Shown here one piece after another: positions 34,206 to 44,400 of a DNA stretch of 62,000 nucleotides. The stretch's first letter is position 1; each line of letters begins with the position of its first letter. The stretch is from Symbiodinium natans (Eukaryota > Sar > Dinophyceae > Suessiales > Symbiodiniaceae), in contig CAJNDS010002782.1 of the NCBI GenBank assembly GCA_905221605.1, forward strand, positions 10,001 to 72,000. The letters run 5' to 3'. Under the pieces are notes generated by a model, which saw nothing but the letters and a program-made list of their open reading frames with translations, was not told the DNA's origin and did no database searches. The translations under genes were made by a program, and so were the position numbers.

Positions 34206-37137
34206 TCAGCACACGTCACGTTCAAAAAAGCGTGGTTCAAAACGAGACAAGCTGACAGCTGTGACTAAATGATGGAGCGCCTGATCATCCAGAATCTGCA
34301 CCAGCCTTGTATCATTCAGCTCCTCGTGGACAAAGACATTGCCATCACATGCTTCCAAATGTGATATGTTGACTCTGGCTGAAACTAATGATGCCTGCAT
34401 TCAACTTGAAATTGTCAACCCTAAACCTAAACCCTAAACCCTAAACCCTAACCCTAAACCCTAAACCCTAAACCCTAAACCCTAAACAAATAAATCTGCA
34501 GATACCAGGCATCTCAGCTCTCTGAAGGATGGTCCCCTTTTGGGAATCCCTATTATACGAAGGGTCCCTAGAATTTAAAGTACCCCAAAATAGGGTTTCG
34601 GGTTTGGGGTTCAGGGTTTCGGGTTTCGGGTCTAGGGTTTTTCGGTTTCGGGTTTAGGGTTTTGGGTTTCCGAAATGAGGGGTACCTTCTTGGGGTCCCG
34701 ATTATGGGGGGATCCTACTACTTCTGGATCTGCATTGGGGGTCCCCTCTTTTCGTAACCCCCCATACCCTAAACCCTAAACCCTAAACCTTGATCACTCC
34801 GAGTCTCTCTCTGGACAATGGCGTTCCACACTTCCTGCATCCTCCGGAGCCATTCAGTGCGCTTCAAGATCACGGCAATGGGTTTGGGGTTTAGGGTTTA
34901 GGGATTAGGGTTTAGGGTTTAGGGTTTAGGGTTTAGGGTCTAGGGTTTAGGGTTCAGGGGTACATGCTGCTTGCAGATCCTGAACAAGAACTCCAAACAG
35001 AACTTACGAAGCTAGCCCCTGGCGAAGGCTCCTTGTCGTTCTGTCCGTTTGATTCCGCTGCGCCTGCCAAGACCGAATCGATGAAAACGCCAGGTCCACA
35101 GGCGAAGAAACCCTAAACCCTAAACCTGAAACCCTAAACCTTAAACCCTAAACCTTAAAACCCTAAACCCTAAACCTCAAAACCCTAAACCCTAAAAACA
35201 ACCTGTGGCCGGTTCAATGCCTCGGCATACTCCGGCTTGAATCGGGCGATGATCGCATCGTACTTGCGAACCTCCTGTCAGGTGTTCGCTGGCAAGCAAC
35301 TCCGATGTTACACGTCCGGAGTGGGGCCTCCGTCAGATTTGCAGCTTGCACAGATGATGCATTGAGCTTCCTGCACACAAAAACTGGGAATTCTGGAACT
35401 GTTGGCCAAGCTCTCGAGATCACGTCAACCTTCACACAGGTTCCAAGATGGTCGTATGAGTGGCGGGCGAGAGCTGTTCAAGGGAAGCGTGCTTGTTCTC
35501 CTCCACAGGTTCTCGCGCGTGGGGAGGTTTCGGGTTTACGGTTTAAGGTTTAGGGTTTTGCTGCCATTGTGCAGCATGGCCTCAGCGGACATCACCTGCA
35601 GTTTGTCAGTCACGAAGCAGTCAGCCACATCCCTAAACCCTAAACCCTAAACCCTAAACCCTAAACCCTAAACCAAAATCCTGCGCTGCGCCTTCTCCTT
35701 AGCCTCCGCCGCTCGAAGCAGTGCTTCCCAGAACTCGTCTGCGAGATCCTTCCCAGAATAGGTTTAGGGTTTAGTGTTTAGGGTTTAGGCTTTAGGCTTT
35801 AGGGTTTAGGGTTTAGGGTTTAGGGTTTAGGGTTTAGGGTTTAGGGTTTAGGGTTTAGGGTTTAGGGTTTAGGGAAACAACACCTGACAGTCTCTCAGGG
35901 TCCCGCCTTCTCAGCGTTTATGTCCATCCTGTTCAACTCCAAGTCGAACAGCAAATTCTCAAAGTTGCCTTGCTAAGTTGCCACAAGCACAACAGGGGTT
36001 TAGGGTTTAGGGTTTAGGTTTTAGGGTTTAGGGTTTAGGGTTTAGGGTTTAGGGTTGAGGGTTGAGGGTTGAGGGTTTAGGGTTTAGGAATTAGGGTTTA
36101 GGGTTGAAGGGCAGAGGCAGGAACGGCTATTGTTTGTGCAAGTTGCGTAGGTCCGCCACCAGCTGCTTGGGCACACCTCCAGAACGGTTGGACAGGTTGG
36201 CGAAGTCGTCCTTTCATTTCGGGTTTAGGGTTTAGGGTTTAGGGTTTAGGGTTTAGGGTTTAGGGTTTGGGGTTTAGGGCTTAGGGCTTAGGGTTTAGGG
36301 TTTAGGGTTTAGGGCTCTCCTTGGGATGTTCCCCCCTACACGAACAATCCTTAGTAGGGATGATAATGGGTGGTACTATAATCCCGATTAAGGGCTGCTA
36401 GAACAAGGGGGGAACATCCCAAGGATCTCCTTCTATACGATCTCTTCTACCCCCCATAATTACGGCTAAGGGGCCGGGGGGGTAGTCTAGAGGGGGTAGT
36501 AGGGACCCTAAGCCCTAAACCCTAAACGCTAAACCCTAAACCCTAAACCCTAAAACCTAAACCCTAAAACCTAAACCCTAAACCCTCAACCCTCAACCCT
36601 CAACCCTAGGAAACCCATGATCCTTGTGCTCGTCGTGGATTCGTCGCCTGACTAAGTCCAGCAGCTCCTGCTCGAGCAGAGCACTCTCCTCACAGGTTGA
36701 CGGAGGGGATGAAAAGCCCACACACGTGCTCCGCAGTACCGTTAAAACCCTACGAAAGCCCCATAATACCTTATTAAACCCCATGAAAGCACAAAAAAAT
36801 GAATGTTACAGTGTGGGCTGTTGACATGGCATGTCCTGTTCATGTCCCTGGTCGTAAGCCGCTTTGAGTGCTTCGGCTGTTTCGGCCTGAGCTTCTGCTT
36901 CGGCCTGAGGTGTGCGCAAATGTTTTTCAAGCAAACATCGGATGCTTAAAAACATATCTAAAAATTGTAAGAGTTACGAGCTTTTTTTTAACAAAAACGA
37001 AGACTTTAGAAAAAGTATTCACCAATTCGGGCACGGACTGCCTCAGTGTCCGGCGTGGAGTCCAGTTTCAGCTTCATCTGGAGGAAGCTGGGGTCCTGAA
37101 GCGATGTGCTCTCTTCTCTCGAGCGAACTCCAGGATG
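34206..37137 (-). CDS. Gene C: alpha-helical (coiled-coil-like) protein, nine exons joined in phase
   Basis: Exons from 5' to 3': 37042-37137 (32 codons), 36836-36904 (23 codons, AEAEAQAETAEALKAAYDQG), 36623-36688 (22 codons, ESALLEQELLDLVRRR), 36147-36210, 35907-35968 (FENLLFDLELNRMDINAEK), 35692-35748 (19 codons, DLADEFWEALLRAAEAKEK), 35203-35274 (24 codons, EVRKYDAIIARFKPEY), 34789-34861 (RTEWLRRMQEVWNAIVQRE) and 34206-34384 (VSARVNISHLEACDG to TGA). The lengths fit the phases exactly. Charged and Leu/Ala-rich text suggests long helices, as in cytoskeletal or axonemal proteins, but no family is recognised. Introns 5' to 3': GC, GA, GA, GC, GC, GC, GT, GT, all ending AG. The six between 34385 and 36622 contain telomere-like arrays. 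The intron 35969-36146 is flanked by GCAACTT repeats. Upstream exons are missing; the last exon is the least certain. Confidence 0.72.
34961..35107 (+). CDS. Coding-like segment nested in a gene C intron
   Basis: The plus strand reads MLLADPEQELQTELTKLAPG... FDSAAPAKTESMKTPG with no stop, between two telomere-like arrays. GCGAAG after CCACAG would be a GC donor. The minus strand is also open here (VFIDSVLAGAAESNGQND), so strand is not settled. It could be an exon of an opposite-strand gene or captured coding sequence. Confidence 0.35.
36319..36424. mobile_element. MITE family F4, best copy, inside a gene C intron
   Basis: CCTTGGGATGTTCCCCCC (36319-36336) and GGGGGGAACATCCCAAGG (36407-36424) are perfect 18-bp terminal inverted repeats of a 106-bp element. 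The interior has AATCCTTAGTAGGGAT and TAATCCCGATTAAGGG. It lies in intron 36211-36622 between two heptamer arrays. Related decayed copies are at about 3460-3563 and 24050-24130. Confidence 0.82.
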
Positions 37138-37293
37138 CTGCAAAAGGAACGAGGGTTTAGTACCCAGGGTTTAGGGTTTAGGGTTTAGGGTTTAGGGTTT
37201 TGGGTTTAGGGTTTAGGGTTTAGGGTTTAGGGTTTAGGGTTTAGGGTTTAGGGTTTCGGGCTTAGGGTTTAGGGTTTCGGGTTTAGGGTTTAG

Positions 37294-37380
37294 CAGCAAA
37301 CAGGCATCCTGGATGTGAACGGAGCCCTCGCTCGAGAGGCACCTTTCTTCGATATGGCTGCTGGCGCCGACCACTACCAG
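37294..37380 (+). CDS. Candidate 29-codon exon between array and GC donor
   Basis: Directly after the TTTAG end of a TTTAGGG array, the plus strand reads 29 codons (TGILDVNGALAREAPFFDM... GADHYQ) and ends at CAG|GCATAG, a GC donor followed by a stop if unspliced. The reverse frame is also open (CLVVVGASSHIEERC), and gene C upstream exons would be on that strand, so orientation is uncertain. Confidence 0.35.
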
Positions 37381-38065
37381 GCATAGCCCAATACCAGCAC
37401 ATCCTCGGGATAAAAAAAGAAAAGTTTCAAGCCGTGATGGCTCCAAGACTTGACTGACTGGTGCGACCTAAAGAAACTTCGATCTGCAGCAGGGATCCGC
37501 GATGACTCATCCATCTCATCTTTGCTGGTGCTCCCACATGAAACAACTAATCTATCAAACTTCTTGTATGAGCCAAGAACCCGAGCAGCAGCATCTCTAC
37601 AGCTGCAACTAGAGTGGCTCAGACAGCACTAACACGTTCAACAAGTTCAAGCTGATGTGGAAGATGAATCAATGGGGTTGAGATTCCTTGTACACGTCTC
37701 AATATTTGACATGCACTTCGGTTCAGCAACGCTTGAGCCGCCAGCCCACAAACTAGAGGATTAGGGTTCAGGCGGGTTTAGGGTTTAGGGTTTGGGGTTT
37801 AAGGTTTGGGGTATAGGGTCTTGCATGCTCCGACAAAATCGGAAATGGAGAATCACTGCGGAGAGGTGAGAAGTGCGCAGGAGGAAGAACACGGCCGGAC
37901 GCCTAGACAGGTCAAGGAACGTCTGACGGCGTCTGTCCTCAGCATATCCTCACACTAAGGCCGTTGAAAGTCTGAAACATACTAAACGCTAAACCCCAGA
38001 CTATAAAGCCTAAAGCCCAAAGACTAAAGCCTATATAAACCCTAAACCCTAAAACCTAAACCCTA

Positions 38066-38212
38066 TCCTGGTGTGGCGGGTCGCCCACCCGAAATGGGTT
38101 GAGTTTCAGTTTCGTGGAGGGCGCAAGAACACTCCAGGCCTGGGAACACCGATTCTGGCAGCAGAGGCTCACCACGGCCGTCTTTGAGTTTGCACGAGCT
38201 GTTCTCCTTCAT
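38066..38212 (-). CDS. Candidate exon flanked by telomere-like arrays
   Basis: The minus strand reads MKENSSCKLKDGRGEPLLPE... SCALHETETQPISGG and ends at CACCAG|GATAGGG, a possible GA donor leading into an array. It could be an earlier exon of gene C, although the phase of the next visible exon does not match directly. In the nearby spacer 37845-37960, the plus strand reads MENHCGEVRSAQEEEHG, also unassigned. Confidence 0.35.
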
Positions 38213-38486
38213 AAGGGTTTAGGGTTTCGGGTTTCGGGTTTCAGGGTGCGTCTATTTTCGGTTTCAGCGGTTTGAACTCAAGGCCTACGGTGCGAAAAGA
38301 ACACCCTGTCTCAGGAGTTGGAAAAGGGGAGTGATTAGTTATGGCGCTCAGACCTACGACATGACCTCGGCTGTACATCTAGAACGTCTAAAGACAAGGT
38401 ATACTTCACACCCGTTTTATCTCCCAATCATGTCGTGAGAACGCTACGGAAACAAGCAACTAAGTCTTTCACCTTACCGTGAAGTT

Positions 38487-38870
38487 TCATAGTCTTCGCA
38501 CTTCTGCGGAATGTAAGAAGGAGTAAGAAATCGCATTGGACTCATAAGGAATAGAAATATCCGTAGCCATCGCAACATTACCCGTGGCCGCCATTGTAAA
38601 CAAACGCGCGGGCTTGAAGGTGCGGGTTGAAGGCGCGGTGTTGATTGGGTTTCCACCACTCATGGGTTGGAGGGTTCTTGTTCTCGCACGATGGTGACAC
38701 TCATCCAAGAACGATGAGATAGATAATTGAAAGTGAAATCTCCAGATGAACACGTCATCAATGTAACACAACGAACATTCCATGACTGGCTCATCGATCC
38801 AGGAGGGAACTAGGGTATGTATATATATATACAAGCCTTTAAAGGGTGTACATATATATATAATCCCTTA
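38487..38870 (-). other. Unassigned minus reading and an AT-rich palindrome
   Basis: 38487-38834 is a 115-codon minus frame with CYIDDVFIW and FLDECHHRARTRT. YIDD recalls a reverse-transcriptase catalytic motif, but no other RT block is visible. 38815-38865 is an AT-rich inverted repeat (TATATATACAAGCCTTTAAA...). The function is not supported. Confidence 0.25.
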
Positions 38871-39889
38871 AAAAGGTTTCTACAGGATCCATACCCTACA
38901 AAGAACCTCGAGGTCAAAAGCCTGACAGGGCTCCCAACTGGCGAGGCTTGAGCGTTTAGTTCTCATAAATTCAGGTAAGTCCTACGCCACGCAACCCAAG
39001 GGCTACGGATGCGAAACAAGGGTGCGATGATGCAAAGGGGGGAAAGACACTAACCTGCATATTAGCTCTTGCACCCATTTGTTTCGGCTTGCCGGAAGTG
39101 TCTGTCGGCTGCATTCAAATCCGATCGGCCTTTGGCCAAGGACGGATTATTCCAAGACTGAAAAGCTGAAACGTGAAACACCTTCAAACACTTGCAAAAC
39201 TCTCGGCTGCACTGCCCTCCTACCAAAACACTTCCAAGCAAGGAAAAACAGGTCCAAACCAAGGCACTCGGGACATGGCTTAAACGGGCAAAACTGGTCA
39301 AACCTCACGGCGTTCAAGGAAGACGAAAACACTTCCTAGGCTCTGCAAGCCGAGGCGGCCTACTTCCTACACCACTTCGCAAGCGAGTCCTCAGGGAAAA
39401 ACTTAAAGGACGCTGCAGCCCAAGGCCCACATGGAACCTTTGGTTTCTTACTCTCCCTCTGGGCATTGAGGCTGCCTGTCGCAGTGTAAGCAAAGGTAAC
39501 GAGGTAGCCAACAACTACCCCAACAGCCAAGAAACAAAGACAAAGCAGTTGTGGCTCGAGTAGTTCGCCACCCAACCGCTGCGCGTTCCACTTTACACCC
39601 TTGGCTCAGGCGTGCCAACGGCTGCAGAGCAGACACAGTCTTTTACAAACTGCTCGCACAACCCTACACATAGCTTCAGGATAATTTTGGGTTTCTTTGA
39701 GAACAAAGACCTTGGAATGCGGATGCAGATGGTCGCACTTAAGCCCTTCGAGACCCTTTGCAACCCCTGCATGCGTAGTCACCACCCTCCAACGTTTACA
39801 GGGGAGGCCCACGCGCGCGAAGCCAGAATTGCTTAGATTTTTCGACCCAGATTTGGAGTCGCGCAAACTGGCCACTTTGCAAACATGTA

Positions 39890-40040
39890 TACGCGATATT
39901 GCAAGGCCTCTGAGGCCTCACCCCTCGAGCATTCGAAGCCTTTCGAGGCCTGTTGAGGCCTCCCGAGGCCTTACTCCGATAAAATCCCGAAACTCCTTTA
40001 GCTTGCAAGATTTCGAGGCCTTGGGGACCCGGCACGACGG
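39890..40040. repeat. Clustered CGAGGCCT palindromic octamers
   Basis: GAGGCCT or a one-base variant occurs about eight times between 39905 and 40022, with two forms close together (GGCCTCTGAGGCCTC). These are self-complementary words, so the stretch can fold locally. The minus frame through it is open but biased by the repeat. Confidence 0.6.
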
Positions 40041-40168
40041 ACCTCGAAGGCGTCTCGACCGCTTAGGATGATCCTGCAAGCTATTCTTGCTGCCGCAAGT
40101 TTTAATTTCAGACTTCTCGATGGGCCTCAAAGGAGGCTTCGATGATCCTGAGATTGCATGAGAAAGTT

Positions 40169-41460
40169 CTAAAAGGCCCTCTGCATAACATTGCAAGCTA
40201 ATGGTTGGTCTCCAGCGGGCAAGCAAAGTGTATCGCGCCCTTCAACTGGAGGAGGCTTCAAACCGGCCTCGAGAAGCTTCGAAACCTTCGGCAAAGTCTC
40301 AGACTCAAAGATGATTTTACATGCAAGCCGAGTGAACGCTCCCAACCATTTAAACATCAACAACGCCCTTCAAGAAGACAAACTGACGTTTACAAGGCTT
40401 TCGCTGGGGGCGTCGGGGAACCATGGTTTTCACGATGGACAATGGTACTGCAATGGATACGTCTGTACTACAAAAGTCGACTTTCCAGCCACGGAAGCTC
40501 TGCGTGTGCGGAATGCCTTCTTCTTCATCCAGAACATCCAAAATCGGACATTGCCCCAACATGTGACATTTGATTGCTTCCCATGGAGAGACGAGTCGAG
40601 CGCAGAACTGGTTGCCTTCCCTCCACATTGACATCACTGTTTCCTGCTCCACTGCATGGTTGGCATTTGCAATGGTTTTGGAACCAGCAAATTCGGGACC
40701 AAGTGTCTGTAATGCTTTTGGAACCAGCGAACTCGTCACAGCCTCAGGACGTAAGAGTCGGGGAAGCCTTCGGCGGTGAGCCTTCCTCACTCGAGAAAAG
40801 CTTGTTCACGCTCGAGCTCAGCTTACCTCCTTTCTTCTGGATCATCCAAATCAAAAATAGCCTCCTCTGGCTCTCAACTGAGTCCGAGCCATCGGCTAAC
40901 TCTTCCCCAAACCGGATCTTTGGGTGCCTCAAGGGGTCGGAGGCTCCTTCAAGCTTCCCTTCGCACCTGGCTGAGTAGGTGGAGAAATCCTCCATCCGAG
41001 GAGCGCTCCTCTACGTGTCCCAGATCACGTAGTAGCAGTCAAAACTACGCGAGGAAATCCCCAAGCATTGCACACCGATGGTGAACTTCCGGTCTCCACC
41101 AGCTCCATTGGTCTGGCATCTGAACCGGACGCACCTGTGCCGGAGCTGGGCGCTCCCTGTGCCTTTGCTGTTGTACCAGCCAGGTCGGTCACACTGTGCA
41201 CATTCCGTCGTTCCCGGACGGGACGACGCCATCGTCACCGCTAGAGTCGCTGTCGTTCATATCGCGAAGTAGGCCCGGCCCTTGCTGGGTCCGACGCCTT
41301 TTCTTTTTTTCACTCGCTGGGTTGGAAGCTTGCATTCGGGGTCTCCAGCCCAATGTCCTGTCCCGCCGCACGTAGACACTGGACTTGACGCTCTCAGCTT
41401 GTCGCGCCTTCGTCAAGCTGGTTGTACTAAGTTTTCCTTTCAGGAAAGCACAGCCGACTA
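40169..41460 (-). CDS. Coding-like minus fragments of an unknown gene
   Basis: Four successive minus segments look coding: 41190-41450 (KSSVYVRRDRTLGW..., basic EKKKRRRTQQ then acidic NDSDSSGDD), 41011-41232 (TECAQCDRPGWYNSKG with C-x2-C and RHRCVRFRC, possible zinc site), 40744-40995 (MEDFSTYSARCEGKLEGASD), and 40350-40760 (VMSMWREGNQFCARLVSPWE...). They shift frame between segments and no good splice joins were found. The zinc-knuckle-like and nuclear-signal-like text suggests a DNA- or RNA-binding or transposon protein. Confidence 0.35.
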
Positions 41461-44400
41461 CTTTGGGGGGCCAGACGTGCGTTGCCAGAAATTCATGGTT
41501 GCAGGCACCCCCAATTCTGGTCCCCAAACTTGCTCCATTTCGTACTTTTGGAGACTGCATTGAGAGAACCAACACACACGACACAGAGACACACGATACA
41601 GGACAACCGACGACCGCAAGGACCGACGGACTCACAAAGAAACATGCCAAATCACCAATCGAGTTGAACTAAAGGAAGGCCAAAATGCCAAAAAAACCTC
41701 ATGGACCCAAGACCAACTGAGGATCAAGACCGATTCAACTCAAATGATAAGAAACAAACCAGGGGACCCAATCGACCAGAAGCTGAGGGACCACCACAAC
41801 TCACAACAAGGGAAAAGGACAGACTGAGCTCAAAGGACTGAATCCAAAGCACAACAACTTCGAATCTGTTGGAACAGATCCGACCAGCAACATCTAAGGA
41901 ACATGGACACAAACATGAAACAGACAACAAACGCAGAGAGAGAACAAACAGGAGATTAAAAGCAAAACACGAAAAAACAACCAACAATCAACAGACCCAA
42001 GCTCCAGGACCCAAGATCGGACACTTGGAAGACCAAGATGTGTGTTGTGGTTTTTCGACGTTTTGGCAGGAGTCGTGTGTGTCATGGAGTGTGTCCATCA
42101 GCAGCTGAATGGGACAAGGCAAGACTCAGAGTAAGGATAAAATCAGCACCAAGACCTTGAAAAAGACTTAGAACCAACAGGACCGATCCAGCGACTCTGG
42201 AGACTCAGGGACTCCAAAAGAAATTTTGAACCAAAAGAGTCTCAAGGACCACTTTAATAACCTGACTTTTGAACCAAGGGGGGGCGTCTTAACACCAGGG
42301 TGTTTTGCACCATTTTAAGTCCAGATCGAGCTCAAAGGTGTCTCAACACTACTTGGGCAGAAAACCCAAAACCAGGTGTGTCTTATGAATCGACTTTGAA
42401 CCATGGAGTGTCTCGCTTGCAGAGAGATCCCAAGAAATGCAGATGCTTTTTGAGCTTGCCAGAAAGTTGCAATCGTTGGTCTGAAAAAAGGAACCTTGAA
42501 ATTATTCATCAAAAAAAGTGATCCGAAAAAAAAACAGTACAGACAACACCTGACAATCAACAAAAGTAAGACGATCAAAAGGTAAAAACATCAAAAACAA
42601 GCTCTGACAACAAAACACATGTCAGATGTACTCCGGTGTTTCGCTCGCTTCGCTCGCACTTATTCACATTGTGGAAAGACACTTTGCCTTTTCAAAACGG
42701 TTCGGTTTGGGCGTCGCGCGCAACATGGACGTCTCAGCAGTACAGTTGAACTCGTCTCGTCCTGCAGTTGATTTCTGTCCAAACGGCACTGTCAGAGGCT
42801 TTCAAAAACGCTTGTTTCAAGCAATTTCAAATCGCGGACTTGGGAGGTCAAGAGGAGCTTTTCACGGAGAAGACGCGCTTCCTGACCATTGTTCAAAGCA
42901 CTTCTAAACGATGGAGTGTTGGAAGATTTGCCGGATTCCTTGGCCATTGTTTCAAGCTGCTTTTTTCATCATCTTCAAAGATGTTTGAAAGCCACTGGAA
43001 CGCACCTCTTTTTGCTTTTCAGCAACCGAATCTGAGCATCGAGGTCGTGCCAGGAAAGGGGGCCTGGGGGTCCTAGTTTAGGGGGTCCATTTGGCCCGCA
43101 AAATTAACTACACCCCTCCAGCCCCCCACAGTTGCAGCCGCAACCAGCAGCAACAAGGACAACAATTCACAGGCTGCGAACACACAGACCACCTCCACAA
43201 GAGATTCTACTTCAGCTCAACACGACAGCTGTCGTTGCAGGCGTGCTGTCTGTGGACAAAAATGGAGCAGCAATTCCCTAAATTGGGGGGCCCGAAAACA
43301 GGGCCCCAAAAAGCTTCCAAAATTGGACCTACTTGTTGGCAGAAAGAGAGGAGGTCTTTTCATTGTTTTACATGCTTGGGTCCCAAATTATGACCCCAAA
43401 ATGGGCCCAAAATTGGGACCCCAAAAATGGGTTCAAAACTGCTCCTGCAACCACAGCTGCAAATTCCATCACAAAAGCACACACACACACACACAGAGAC
43501 ACACATTTGCAGGACAGAAGAACAAGAATTGCAAAGCTGGTCCGGCAAAAAATTTTTGCAGATCTCAAGTTAAAAACCCACTTTGGGGGGCCAGACGTGC
43601 GTTGCCAGAAATTCATGGTTGCAGGCACCCCCAATTCTGGTCCCCAAACTTGCTCCATTTCGTACTTTTGGAGACTGCATTGAGAGAACCAACACACACG
43701 ACACAGAGACACACGATACAGGACAACCGACGACCGCAAGGACCGACGGACTCACAAAGAAACATGCCAAATCACCAATCGAGTTGAACTAGGAAGGCCA
43801 AAATGCCAAAAAAACCTCATGGACCCAAGACCAACTGAGGATCAAGACCGATTCAACTCAAATGATAAGAAACAAACCAGGGGACCCAATCGACCAGAAG
43901 CTGAGGGACCACCACAACTCACAACAAGGGAAAAGGACAGACTGAGCTCAAAGGACTGAATCCAAAGCACAACAACTTCGAATCTGTTGGAACAGATCCG
44001 ACCAGCAACATCTAAGGAACATGGACACAAACATGAAACAGACAACAAACGCAGAGAGAGAACAAACAGGAGATTAAAAGCAAAACACGAAAAAACAACC
44101 AACAATCAACAGACCCAAGCTCCAGGACCCAAGATCGGACACTTGGAAGACCAAGATGTGTGTTGTGGTTTTTCGACGTTTTGGCAGGAGTCGTGTGTGT
44201 CATGGAGTGTGTCCATCAGCAGCTGAATGGGACAAGGCAAGACTCAGAGTAAGGATAAAATCAGCACCAAGACCTTGAAAAAGACTTAGAACCAACAGGA
44301 CCGATCCAGCGACTCTGGAGACTCAGGGACTCCAAAAGAAATTTTGAACCAAAAGAGTCTCAAGGACCACTTTAATAACCTGACTTTTGAACCAAGGGGG

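Larger units (their letters stand above)
34418..38250. repeat. Telomere-like heptamer arrays, cluster 3
   Basis: CCCTAAA on +: 34418-34487, 34764-34790, 35108-35195, 35631-35675, 36506-36607, 37980-38070. TTTAGGG on +: 34595-34670, 34879-34960, 35531-35560, 35758-35874, 35996-36110, 36218-36315, 37150-37295, 37770-37815, 38213-38250. Six introns of gene C are filled by them. Short homogenised variants (TTGAGGG, TTTCGGG, CCTCAAC) occur in runs. Confidence 0.92.

Noticed and set aside
38487-38834. Reverse transcriptase because of YIDD
   Set aside because: Only the four-residue motif is present; no neighbouring RT blocks, RNase H or integrase.
43073-43787. 238-codon frame in the 2.12-kb unit as a protein gene
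   Set aside because: Low-complexity text (THTHTQ, PKMGPKLGP), and a 4-nt difference breaks it in the next, otherwise identical copy.
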